A stretch of 7,304 nucleotides of DNA from DUNY01 sp964520055 (GTDB taxonomy: Bacteria > Bacillota > Thermosediminibacteria > Thermosediminibacterales > Tepidanaerobacteraceae), in contig CAZFME010000111.1 in the NCBI GenBank assembly GCA_964520055.1, positions 1 through 7,304 of the forward strand, in the 5' to 3' direction. This document shows, in pieces, positions 1-5,468 of the stretch. The position numbers were made by a program, and so were the translations under genes. How positions within the stretch are numbered: the first letter of the stretch is position 1; every line of letters begins with the position of its first letter. The notes below the pieces were generated by a model. It did no database searches. It was not told where the DNA came from and saw only the letters and a list, made by a program, of their open reading frames with translations.

Positions 1-100
1 GGAATATATTCCATATTGTTATCTACCTTTTATCGCTCCGATTATCGCTATAATATATGCTTTTATCGGTTTTGCAACATTCCCGGCTGAATCAGAATAA
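1..100 (+). CDS. C-terminal end of a multi-pass membrane protein, possibly NhaC-type Na+/H+ antiporter (5' partial)
   Basis: Reading from base 2 there is an open frame of 32 codons ending in TAA at 98-100; the rest of the gene lies before the window. The visible tail starts EYIPYCYLPFIAP and continues IIAIIYAFIGFATF before a short polar end (PAESE), so it is one hydrophobic membrane segment followed by a short tail. The Y-P-Y-x-x-L/F-x-x-x-x-x-P-hydrophobic pattern followed by YAFxGF recalls, from memory, the last transmembrane helix of NhaC-family sodium/proton antiporters. With so few residues this family call is only a guess. The stop is followed by a second in-frame TAA at 104-106 and then directly by the Shine-Dalgarno of the aminotransferase, so the two genes are probably co-transcribed. 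Confidence 0.5.
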   Translation, partial: EYIPYCYLPFIAPIIAIIYAFIGFATFPAESE

Positions 101-112
101 AGTTAAAACAAA

Positions 113-120
113 AAGGGGAC
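113..120 (+). promoter_or_regulatory. Shine-Dalgarno that supports an ATT start for the aminotransferase
   Basis: AAGGGGAC lies only 7 bases after the second stop of the upstream frame. The G run at 115-118 is 9 bases before ATT at 128, a normal spacing. No ATG, GTG or TTG occurs in the open frame between the upstream stop at 104-106 and TTG at 254. That TTG is 136 bases from this site and has no Shine-Dalgarno of its own, so this site favours a start near 128. Confidence 0.55.
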
Positions 121-127
121 GATATCC

Positions 128-1252
128 ATTAACAAGATTATAAGGAAAATCAGACCGGTTTTACAAGACTTCCGGCCTAAGTCATATGCAAAGGATCCAT
201 GGGAGAAACTAGCCGAATATGGAATAAGAAAAGATGATGTTATAGACTGTTCTTTGGGAGTAAACCCTTATGGCTGTTCAGGCCTGGCTAAAAAAACCAC
301 AAAAAATATTGACTGGGACGGTATGTCCAGATATCCTGATCCTTCCTATAATACAATAAAAAAAGCCATTATCAACTATTGGTCGGATGTGACTGAATTA
401 AATGAAAATGAAATCTTTTTAGGCACAGGTTCCGTCAATGTTCTAATCAAATTAAACAGATTATTCATAGAAAGTGGCAGTAAAGTCCTTGGCTATTGTC
501 CCCAGTTTTCGGAATATGAAAACTTAGTAAAAATCCATGGAGGAGTTTATGATTATATTAGCTTGAGAGAAGAAGAAAATTTTAAATTCCCCTATAAAAG
601 ATTTCTAAATGCAATCAACGATTCTTATAGTGTCATTTACATCGACAATCCCAACAATCCTACAGGGCAAGTTTTAGAGATTTCCATAATTGAAGAAATC
701 ACTGAAAGAGCAGCAGATTACGGAATACCTGTTATTTTGGATGAGGCCTACGGGGATTATATGGCTCCATCTAATTCGGCTATAAGTATATGTGAAAAAT
801 ATGACAATCTACTGACAGTGCGCTCTTTTTCCAAAGGTCTGGGTCTGGCCAATATAAGGTTGGGTTACCTTATTGTTAAAGGCTGTCTGAAAGAATATTA
901 CGATAAAGTAAATATACCGCCCTTTGTCTTTCCTGATATTTTGAGCAATATAATAACCGAAACATTGAATGATAGTGAATTTATAATACAGTGTAGAACA
1001 AACATAAAGAAGAACAAAGCAAAACTCATCTCAGTATGCAAGGGGAAATTCATTATAGCCGAAACTGACCTTGAAATTCCAATACTAACCCTCGGAAGTA
1101 AAGATAAGGGAAACTTGTATAATCACTTTTTGAAAAACGGGATTATAACCGCTCCCGGAGAGGAGTTTACAAATTTAGGTAAAAATTATGCGCGACTTCG
1201 CATACCTTCTGATATAGAAGACCTTCTGGAAAGAATGGAAAAAATTAGTTGA
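128..1252 (+). CDS. HisC/CobD-like PLP-dependent aminotransferase (fold type I), substrate unknown, probable ATT start
   Basis: A PLP enzyme of the class I/II aminotransferase fold, cytosolic, 374 aa if started at ATT 128. Visible motifs, numbered from that start: a conserved N-terminal stretch ending DCSLGVNPYG (about 40-49), YPDPSY (69-74), LGTGSVN (98-104) for phosphate binding, NPNNPTG (174-180), DEAY (205-208) with the Asp that pairs with the PLP ring nitrogen, SFSKGLGLANIRLGY with the Schiff-base Lys at 236 and Arg 244, and the C-terminal RLRIP whose Arg 358 should bind the substrate carboxylate. The pattern fits histidinol-phosphate aminotransferases and threonine-phosphate decarboxylases. 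No histidine or cobalamin genes are adjacent, so I assign no substrate. The first standard start codon, TTG 254, would cut off about 42 residues and split the conserved LGVNPYG block. All catalytic residues are present. It sits directly behind a membrane-protein gene and before a terminator. Confidence 0.85.
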   Translation: MNKIIRKIRPVLQDFRPKSYAKDPWEKLAEYGIRKDDVIDCSLGVNPYGCSGLAKKTTKNIDWDGMSRYPDPSYNTIKKAIINYWSDVTELNENEIFLGTGSVNVLIKLNRLFIESGSKVLGYCPQFSEYENLVKIHGGVYDYISLREEENFKFPYKRFLNAINDSYSVIYIDNPNNPTGQVLEISIIEEITERAADYGIPVILDEAYGDYMAPSNSAISICEKYDNLLTVRSFSKGLGLANIRLGYLIVKGCLKEYYDKVNIPPFVFPDILSNIITETLNDSEFIIQCRTNIKKNKAKLISVCKGKFIIAETDLEIPILTLGSKDKGNLYNHFLKNGIITAPGEEFTNLGKNYARLRIPSDIEDLLERMEKIS

Positions 1253-1349
1253 TTTATGCTGACATATACCATGGAAAGTAGATGATATAGTTATTGATTT
1301 GAAGTAAATAGAATTGCAAGTTATGTTAAAAAACCTCGGCATACATGAC

Positions 1350-1373
1350 AGGCCCTAAACAAGGGTCTTTTTT
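1350..1373 (+). terminator. Rho-independent terminator after the aminotransferase
   Basis: A 7-bp stem, AGGCCCT (1350-1356) with AGGGTCT (1362-1368), contains one G-T wobble and a 5-base loop (AAACA). It is followed by a run of T (1368-1373). It lies about 100 bases after the aminotransferase stop and just before the metal-transport promoter, so it separates the two transcription units. Confidence 0.85.
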
Positions 1374-1394
1374 ATATTATAAAATAACCACAAA

Positions 1395-1416
1395 TTGTCA
1401 ATATTAATATTGACAA
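1395..1416 (+). promoter_or_regulatory. 22-bp perfect palindrome over the -35 of the metal transporter promoter, possible operator
   Basis: The left arm TTGTCAATATT (1395-1405) is followed with no spacer by its exact reverse complement AATATTGACAA (1406-1416). The right arm contains the TTGACA -35 box (1410-1415), so a protein bound here would block RNA polymerase or touch its sigma factor. A perfect 22-bp inverted repeat is very unlikely by chance in a window this size. It does not have the 7-1-7 Fur-family form, nor a form I recognise for MntR, AdcR or Rex. I call it an operator from position and symmetry only. Confidence 0.6.
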
Positions 1417-1438
1417 AGAATAGCAGCTACAATATAAT
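1410..1438 (+). promoter_or_regulatory. Sigma-A promoter of the metal ABC transporter operon
   Basis: TTGACA at 1410-1415 and TATAAT at 1433-1438 are both perfect consensus boxes separated by exactly 17 bases. Transcription should begin near 1444-1446, inside the Zur-like box. Such a strong promoter fits a gene controlled by repression. The first standard start codon of the lipoprotein frame (TTG 1395) lies upstream of this promoter, so the true start must be later. Confidence 0.9.
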
Positions 1439-1441
1439 TGT

Positions 1442-1462
1442 AAATGCAAATGATTTGCATTT
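1442..1462 (+). promoter_or_regulatory. Zur/Fur-family-like operator at the transcription start
   Basis: A perfect inverted repeat with arms AAATGCAAAT (1442-1451) and ATTTGCATTT (1453-1462) around one central G. Its core TGCAAAT-G-ATTTGCA has the 7-1-7 layout of Fur-family boxes, with AAT-N-ATT at the centre as in Fur, PerR and Zur sites. The flanking bases differ from the classical Bacillus Zur site TCGTAAT-N-ATTACGA. It covers the predicted start of transcription, a classic repression position. Zinc and Zur are the likeliest signal and regulator given the transporter genes, but manganese or iron regulators of the same family cannot be excluded. Confidence 0.75.
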
Positions 1463-1496
1463 GGGTTTAAATAATAGGGTTAAGGAAGGAAGACCA

Positions 1497-2375
1497 ATGA
1501 AAACAAAAAGAGTTGTACGTGTAGAGGCAGGTGTGATGCTGGTTTTAATGCTTTTGTTTATGGCAGGTTGCGGCGGCAATGAGAAGGCGGCTGTTGAAAA
1601 ACCGGTTATTACAGTGACAATAGTTCCGGAGAAGACCTTTGTAGAAGCGGTGTGCGGTGACCTGGCAGAGGTTGTGGTAATGGTTCCGCCTGGCAACAGC
1701 CCTGCAAATTATGAGCCTACTCCTAAGGAAATGGAGCAATTTAGCAAGGCAAAACTTTACTTTACCATAGGTGTTCCCACGGAAGCCGCAAATATTTTAC
1801 CAAAAGCATCGGAAATAAAAGACATGAAAATCGTCAAACTTCAGGAAGAAGTATCAAAGGTATACCCTGATAGAGAGATTGCACCCGGACAAAGAGATCC
1901 ACACATATGGCTTTCACCTAAAAGAGCAAAAACAATGGTGGAGGTTATTGCACGTGAGATGGGTCAGTTAGACTCGAAAAACAAGGACCAATATGAAAAG
2001 AATGCACAGGCTTACATAGCCGAACTTGATGAACTAGATAAAGACCTGCAAAAATCTTTGGAAGGCATAAAGGATAGAAAGTTTATTGTATTCCACCCTG
2101 CTTTCGGATATCTTGCCGATGACTACGGCCTTAAGATGTATGCTCTGGAGGAGGAAGGCAAGGAGGCAACTCTACAGCGATTACAGGAAGTGATCGATCT
2201 TGCCAAAGCCGAAAATATAAAAGCGATTTTCTATCAGGCCGAAATTTCAAGCAAACAGGCACAGTCCTTTGCAGAGGAAATCGGAGGGAAAACGGTGCAG
2301 CTGGAACCTCTTTCACCGAATTACGTTAAAAACCTTCAAAATATGGCTCAGCTTATGGCTGAGGTGATGAAATGA
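1497..2375 (+). CDS. znuA: Zn/Mn-type ABC transporter substrate-binding lipoprotein (ZnuA/TroA family)
   Basis: A 292-aa lipoprotein of the cluster A-I family that captures zinc or manganese outside the membrane and passes it to the permease. I start it at ATG 1497, 7 bases after AAGGAAGG; longer versions of the frame would begin inside the promoter. Residues 1-25 form a lipoprotein signal (MKTKR, hydrophobic core, FMAGC) with the lipidated Cys at 25. Family landmarks are VPPGNSP (63-69), NYEPTP (71-76), DPHIWLSP with His 136, FHPAFGY with His 200, EEEGKEAT, and LEPL with Glu 270. The first His normally found in a PH-x-YEPTP motif is absent here (Ala 70, Asn 71), and the usual final Asp is Glu 270. 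There is no His-rich loop. Its stop overlaps the ATPase start by 4 bases (ATGA), so translation is coupled. The metal is not certain; zinc is favoured by the Zur-like box. Confidence 0.88.
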   Translation: MKTKRVVRVEAGVMLVLMLLFMAGCGGNEKAAVEKPVITVTIVPEKTFVEAVCGDLAEVVVMVPPGNSPANYEPTPKEMEQFSKAKLYFTIGVPTEAANILPKASEIKDMKIVKLQEEVSKVYPDREIAPGQRDPHIWLSPKRAKTMVEVIAREMGQLDSKNKDQYEKNAQAYIAELDELDKDLQKSLEGIKDRKFIVFHPAFGYLADDYGLKMYALEEEGKEATLQRLQEVIDLAKAENIKAIFYQAEISSKQAQSFAEEIGGKTVQLEPLSPNYVKNLQNMAQLMAEVMK

Positions 2376-3172
2376 TTGAATTAAAAAATCTTCAAAACTC
2401 AAGACAACTTCAAAAAGCGGTTTATATCCAAAATCTGTCGGTACAATACGGGAAGACCCCAGCTCTGACAGGTGTTTCCCTTAATGTGGATGAAGGTGAA
2501 TATTTAGGCATAATCGGGCCAAACGGCGGAGGTAAAACCACACTTCTAAAAGCAATTCTCGGATTGGTCACTCCGGCAGCGGGCGAAATAACCGTTTACG
2601 GAAGAAAGCCCGGCAAAACGGGGAAACTAATCGGTTATGTGCCTCAAATTACAATCCTCGATAAAAACTTCCCCATCACTGTAAAACAGGTGATATTGAC
2701 AGGTAGGCTTAACCCTGTGTTATCATTGTTTCATAAATACAAGCACAGTGATATGAAAAAAGCGGATGAATTGCTGAGCCAAGTAGGGATATACAAGCTT
2801 AAAGATAGGATGATTTCTGAGCTTTCCGGCGGAGAATTTCAAAAAATGCTTATAGCAAGAGCCCTTGCAGTGGAGCCTAAACTTTTACTGCTGGATGAAC
2901 CTACTGCCAGTGTGGATGCCAGCTCCAGAGATCAGATTTTTTCACTGCTCGAGACTTTAAATAACAGTATGACGATTATTTTGGTGACTCATGACCTGCT
3001 TGCCGTTTCATCACATGTAAAGTCTCTGGCGTGTATTAATGAACGTTTGGTTTATCATGGAGGTACGGAAATCAATGAAAATATTGTAAAAAAACTTTAT
3101 GGGTGTCCTGTAGATCTTATAGCTCACGGTGTACCGCATAGGGTGCTGCGAGAGCACAAGGGGGACGAATAA
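2372..3172 (+). CDS. znuC: Zn/Mn-type ABC transporter ATP-binding protein (ZnuC family)
   Basis: A 266-aa ABC ATPase that drives metal import from the cytosolic face of the membrane, as a dimer bound to the permease. Walker A is GPNGGGKTT (49-57), the Q-loop Gln is at 92 (YVPQ), the signature is LSGGE (151-155), Walker B is LLLLDEPTAS (171-180) with catalytic Glu 176, and the H-loop is VTHD with His 207. The C-terminal stretch YGCPVDLIAHGVPHRVL (243-259) is typical of zinc/manganese ATPases and separates it from iron-siderophore or phosphate types. It begins at ATG 2372, overlapping the lipoprotein stop in ATGA, and ends one base before the permease start. All catalytic residues are present. 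Confidence 0.93.
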   Translation: MIELKNLQNSRQLQKAVYIQNLSVQYGKTPALTGVSLNVDEGEYLGIIGPNGGGKTTLLKAILGLVTPAAGEITVYGRKPGKTGKLIGYVPQITILDKNFPITVKQVILTGRLNPVLSLFHKYKHSDMKKADELLSQVGIYKLKDRMISELSGGEFQKMLIARALAVEPKLLLLDEPTASVDASSRDQIFSLLETLNNSMTIILVTHDLLAVSSHVKSLACINERLVYHGGTEINENIVKKLYGCPVDLIAHGVPHRVLREHKGDE

Positions 3173-3173
3173 A

Positions 3174-4013
3174 ATGCTTTCATCATTATTTCAATATCAG
3201 TTTATTCAGAATGCATTCATTGCAAGTATCTTTGCAAGCATTGTATGTGGAATAATTGGTGTGATAATTGTTGAAAAAAAACTCGTGATGATGAGTGGAG
3301 GTATCGCCCACACATCTTACGGAGGGGTGGGGCTTGGATATCTTTTAGGTTTTGAGCCCATCATCGGAGCTTTTTTGATATCCATTTGTGCCGCTTTAGG
3401 AATAGGTTATATCAAAAGAAAAGGCGGAACACGTTCTGATGTAATTATCGGGCTTTTTTGGTCCTTGGGTATGGCCCTCGGGATTTTATTCATTGCTTTA
3501 ATGCCGGGGTACCCTCCTGATTTATCATCATACCTTTTCGGAAGTATTCTGTCGGTGACAAGAACGGATTTATATTTGATAGCCGTTCTTACGCTGATTG
3601 TAGTATTCGTAATTGTAGCACTGTACGATTACTGGAAATCCTATCTTTTTGATGAGGAATTTGCTACGATTGTAGGTATCAAAACCGGCTTTTTAGAGTA
3701 TTTGCTTTTTGTTTTAATAGCCATGTCCATTGTTGTGCTGATTCGTGTTGTAGGAATCATACTGGTTCTCGCCTTATTTACAGCACCAACGGCTATAGCA
3801 GGATTACTTGCCAAAAGTCTTAAGTCAAGAATGGTGTTATCAGTAGTAATAGGCAGCTTCTTTTGCTTGACCGGCCTCTGGATATCTTGTGTTGTCAATA
3901 TTCCATCCGGTGCCGTTATAGTCATTCTGGCATCGATTAGTTACTTAATGGTTCATTCAGCCATTTCTATGAAAAGCAAACGACGAAAAAACAGTTTTGA
4001 GAATGGTTTATGA
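3174..4013 (+). CDS. znuB: Zn/Mn-type ABC transporter permease (ABC-3 family, ZnuB)
   Basis: A 279-aa integral membrane protein of the ABC-3 family that forms the metal channel with the ATPase and lipoprotein. The start is ATG 3174: a G run at 3160-3164 gives a Shine-Dalgarno 9 bases upstream, and it follows the ATPase stop by one base. A longer frame open from 3129 would read back into the ATPase gene and is not preferred. The sequence is almost entirely hydrophobic, with about eight membrane segments; family landmarks include VEKKLVMMSGGIAHTSYGG (about 33-51) and the RVVGIILVLALFTAPTA helix in the C-terminal half. It ends in a basic cytosolic tail (KSKRRKN). Length matches the family. No frameshift or missing segment is visible. 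Confidence 0.92.
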   Translation: MLSSLFQYQFIQNAFIASIFASIVCGIIGVIIVEKKLVMMSGGIAHTSYGGVGLGYLLGFEPIIGAFLISICAALGIGYIKRKGGTRSDVIIGLFWSLGMALGILFIALMPGYPPDLSSYLFGSILSVTRTDLYLIAVLTLIVVFVIVALYDYWKSYLFDEEFATIVGIKTGFLEYLLFVLIAMSIVVLIRVVGIILVLALFTAPTAIAGLLAKSLKSRMVLSVVIGSFFCLTGLWISCVVNIPSGAVIVILASISYLMVHSAISMKSKRRKNSFENGL

Positions 4014-4099
4014 TTAGTGCAGATACCAGAGAAGAGCGCGCCACAAGAGCAACACAAGGAACGGGTCTTATGAAAACATTTTTGGCCAGTCTTGTATAA
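4010..4099 (+). CDS. Possible 29-aa coupled small ORF after the permease (hypothetical)
   Basis: ATG 4010 overlaps the permease stop as ATGA, the same coupling used between the lipoprotein and ATPase genes, and the frame runs to TAA at 4097-4099. A weak Shine-Dalgarno-like GAGAA lies 6 bases upstream. The peptide begins MISADTREERATRATQGTG and ends LMKTFLASLV: a polar, charged first part and a short hydrophobic end. I recognise no family. Its last codons overlap the -35 of the next promoter. It may be a true small protein, the remnant of a decayed gene, or chance. Confidence 0.25.
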   Translation: MISADTREERATRATQGTGLMKTFLASLV

Positions 4100-4120
4100 T
4101 TTTTAAAAAAATGCTATGAT
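4092..4120 (+). promoter_or_regulatory. Sigma-A promoter of the glycine riboswitch and gcv operon
   Basis: TTGTAT (4092-4097) and TATGAT (4115-4120) are separated by 17 bases, and each matches its consensus in at least four of six positions. Transcription should start near 4126-4128, about 16 bases before the leader strand of the riboswitch kink-turn. No terminator is visible between the permease stop and this promoter, so read-through from the metal operon may add to it. Confidence 0.7.
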
Positions 4121-4142
4121 AAAGGCAAGTATTCACATATAA

Positions 4143-4299
4143 TGGCATGAAAAAGGTTGAGAGAGACCCTTTTACAGGGCGCCGAAGGGGTAAGCCGGGG
4201 CATGGGCGAAACTCTCAGGCAAAAGGATCACCTTTGGACCAACCTCTGGAGAGCTTTAGCGCCGAAGAGGGAAATCTTTCAGGCAAAAGGACAGAGGTT
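4143..4299 (+). ncRNA. Tandem glycine riboswitch controlling the gcv operon
   Basis: Two glycine aptamers in a row (RF00504 class). Aptamer 1 (4152-4235) has P1 AAAGGT/ACCTTT, P2 GAGAG (4159-4163) with CTCTC (4212-4216), the core GCGCCGAAGG, two internal hairpins, and CAGGCAAAAGGA. Aptamer 2 (4241-4299) has an 8-bp P1, AACCTCTG (4241-4248) with CAGAGGTT (4292-4299), P2 GAGAG (4249-4253) with CTTTC (4276-4280), the core GCGCCGAAG, and CAGGCAAAAGGACAG. The leader GG-CAT-GA (4144-4150) and linker GGA-CC (4236-4240) can form the kink-turn known to join the two aptamers: GG/CC helix, three-base bulge, then G-A and A-G pairs. Aptamer 2 is unusually small because its internal hairpins are nearly gone. 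Glycine should turn expression on, as for other gcvT riboswitches. Confidence 0.95.
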
Positions 4300-4347
4300 C
4301 TAAGTATAGGCTGATTTTTTGTTGCTTTATACTTAGAACATTTTTTT
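4297..4347 (+). terminator. Riboswitch expression platform: intrinsic terminator
   Basis: GTTCTAAGTATA (4297-4308) pairs perfectly with TATACTTAGAAC (4328-4339) in a 12-bp stem with a loop of about 19 bases. The stem is followed by A and seven T (4341-4347). Its first three bases (GTT, 4297-4299) are also the last three bases of aptamer 2 P1, so P1 closed by glycine and the full terminator stem exclude each other at the base. This fits glycine-induced anti-termination. It lies 57 bases before gcvT. Confidence 0.88.
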
Positions 4348-4403
4348 ATCGCCAAAATAACAAAAAATTTGCACACTATCAAAATCTAAAAAGGAGGGAC
4401 AAA

Positions 4404-5468
4404 ATGCTTAAAAAAACTCCGCTCTACCAAGAGCACTTAAAACTTGAGGCAAAGATGGTGGATTTTGCAGGCTTTGAAATGCCCATACAGTATACTTCGA
4501 TAATTGATGAGCATATGACTGTAAGGGCAAAAGCAGGTATATTCGATGTGTCACACATGGGAGAAATATCGGTCAAAGGGCAAAAGGCCGGTGATTTTCT
4601 AAATGGGCTTCTTACCAACAACATCCATAAAATCAAAGAAGGCCGAGTGCAATACACCATCATGACCTATGACGATGGTGGAACCGTGGATGATCTTATG
4701 GTTTACAAACTCAGTTCCACGCAGTACCTGCTTGTAGTAAATGCAGCAAATAAAGATAAGGATTTCGAGCATGTTAAAAGCTTTGTGCCAAAAGATGTTA
4801 TAGTGGAAGATGTAAGTCACGATTATGGTCTCATTGCCATTCAAGGTCCCGAAAGTGCCAAATTTGTAAAAGAGCTTCTCGGAGAGGTACAACTTAAACC
4901 CTTTAACTTTAAAACCATGAAACATGAGGGAGATACGTTGATTATATCCCGCACCGGATACACCGGCAGTGACGGTTTTGAAATCTATGGCCCACCGGAT
5001 GTGGTAAAAAAACTCTTTAGCAAATTTATTGATATTGGTGTAACTCCCTGCGGGCTGGGGGCAAGGGATACCTTGCGCTTTGAAGCTGGCCTGCCCTTAT
5101 ACGGCCATGAACTGGGACCGGACATTACCCCTATTGAAGCTGGTCTTAATCGGTTTATAGATCTGAATAAACCTTTTAATGGACGTGATGTGCTCCGCGC
5201 TCAAAACGAGCAAAGTGATAAAAGGCAGCTTATAGGGCTCAAGCTCCTTGACAGAGGTGTACCTAGGCAGGATTATCCGGTTTACTACGAAGGCAAACAG
5301 GTAGGGAAGGTAACCTCTGGAGGATTTGCACCCTATGTTAAGGAATATTTAGCCATGGCTCTGGTAAAAATACCTTCTACTGGCCCCAAAGATACATCCT
5401 TCGCAATTGAAATTCGAGGCAAAAAACACCGGGCAGAAAAAGTGCCAACCAGTTTTTTGAAGAGATAA
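4404..5468 (+). CDS. gcvT: Aminomethyltransferase, glycine cleavage system T protein
   Basis: The 354-aa T protein takes the aminomethyl group from the lipoyl arm of GcvH, releases ammonia and gives 5,10-methylene-tetrahydrofolate; it acts in the cytosol. ATG 4404 follows a strong AAGGAGG (4391-4397) by 6 bases. Landmarks are TPLYQEH (5-11), DFAGFEMPIQY (20-30), FDVSHMGE (47-54), GGTVDDL with Asp 96, which corresponds to the catalytic Asp known in T-proteins, RTGYTGSDGFEIY near the middle, and CGLGARDTLRFEAGLPLYG, part of the folate-binding core. The C-terminal barrel domain is present, with GGFAPYVKEYLAMALV near the end. Length is normal for the family. It is the first gene after the glycine riboswitch, which should control the whole operon. 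Confidence 0.97.
   Translation: MLKKTPLYQEHLKLEAKMVDFAGFEMPIQYTSIIDEHMTVRAKAGIFDVSHMGEISVKGQKAGDFLNGLLTNNIHKIKEGRVQYTIMTYDDGGTVDDLMVYKLSSTQYLLVVNAANKDKDFEHVKSFVPKDVIVEDVSHDYGLIAIQGPESAKFVKELLGEVQLKPFNFKTMKHEGDTLIISRTGYTGSDGFEIYGPPDVVKKLFSKFIDIGVTPCGLGARDTLRFEAGLPLYGHELGPDITPIEAGLNRFIDLNKPFNGRDVLRAQNEQSDKRQLIGLKLLDRGVPRQDYPVYYEGKQVGKVTSGGFAPYVKEYLAMALVKIPSTGPKDTSFAIEIRGKKHRAEKVPTSFLKR

Noticed and set aside
254..1252. TTG 254 as start of the aminotransferase
   Set aside because: It would cut the conserved LGVNPYG block and the preceding 40 or so residues, and it has no Shine-Dalgarno.
1395..1496. TTG 1395 as start of the metal-binding lipoprotein
   Set aside because: It lies upstream of the promoter and inside a palindrome; ATG 1497 has a good Shine-Dalgarno and begins a proper lipoprotein signal.
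1427..2316. Minus-strand open frames across the lipoprotein gene
   Set aside because: They are the opposite strand of a clear gene, with no family motifs and no ribosome-binding sites.
3129..3173. GTG 3129 as start of the permease
   Set aside because: It would overlap the ATPase gene by 44 bases; ATG 3174 has a G-rich Shine-Dalgarno at normal spacing and gives the usual length.
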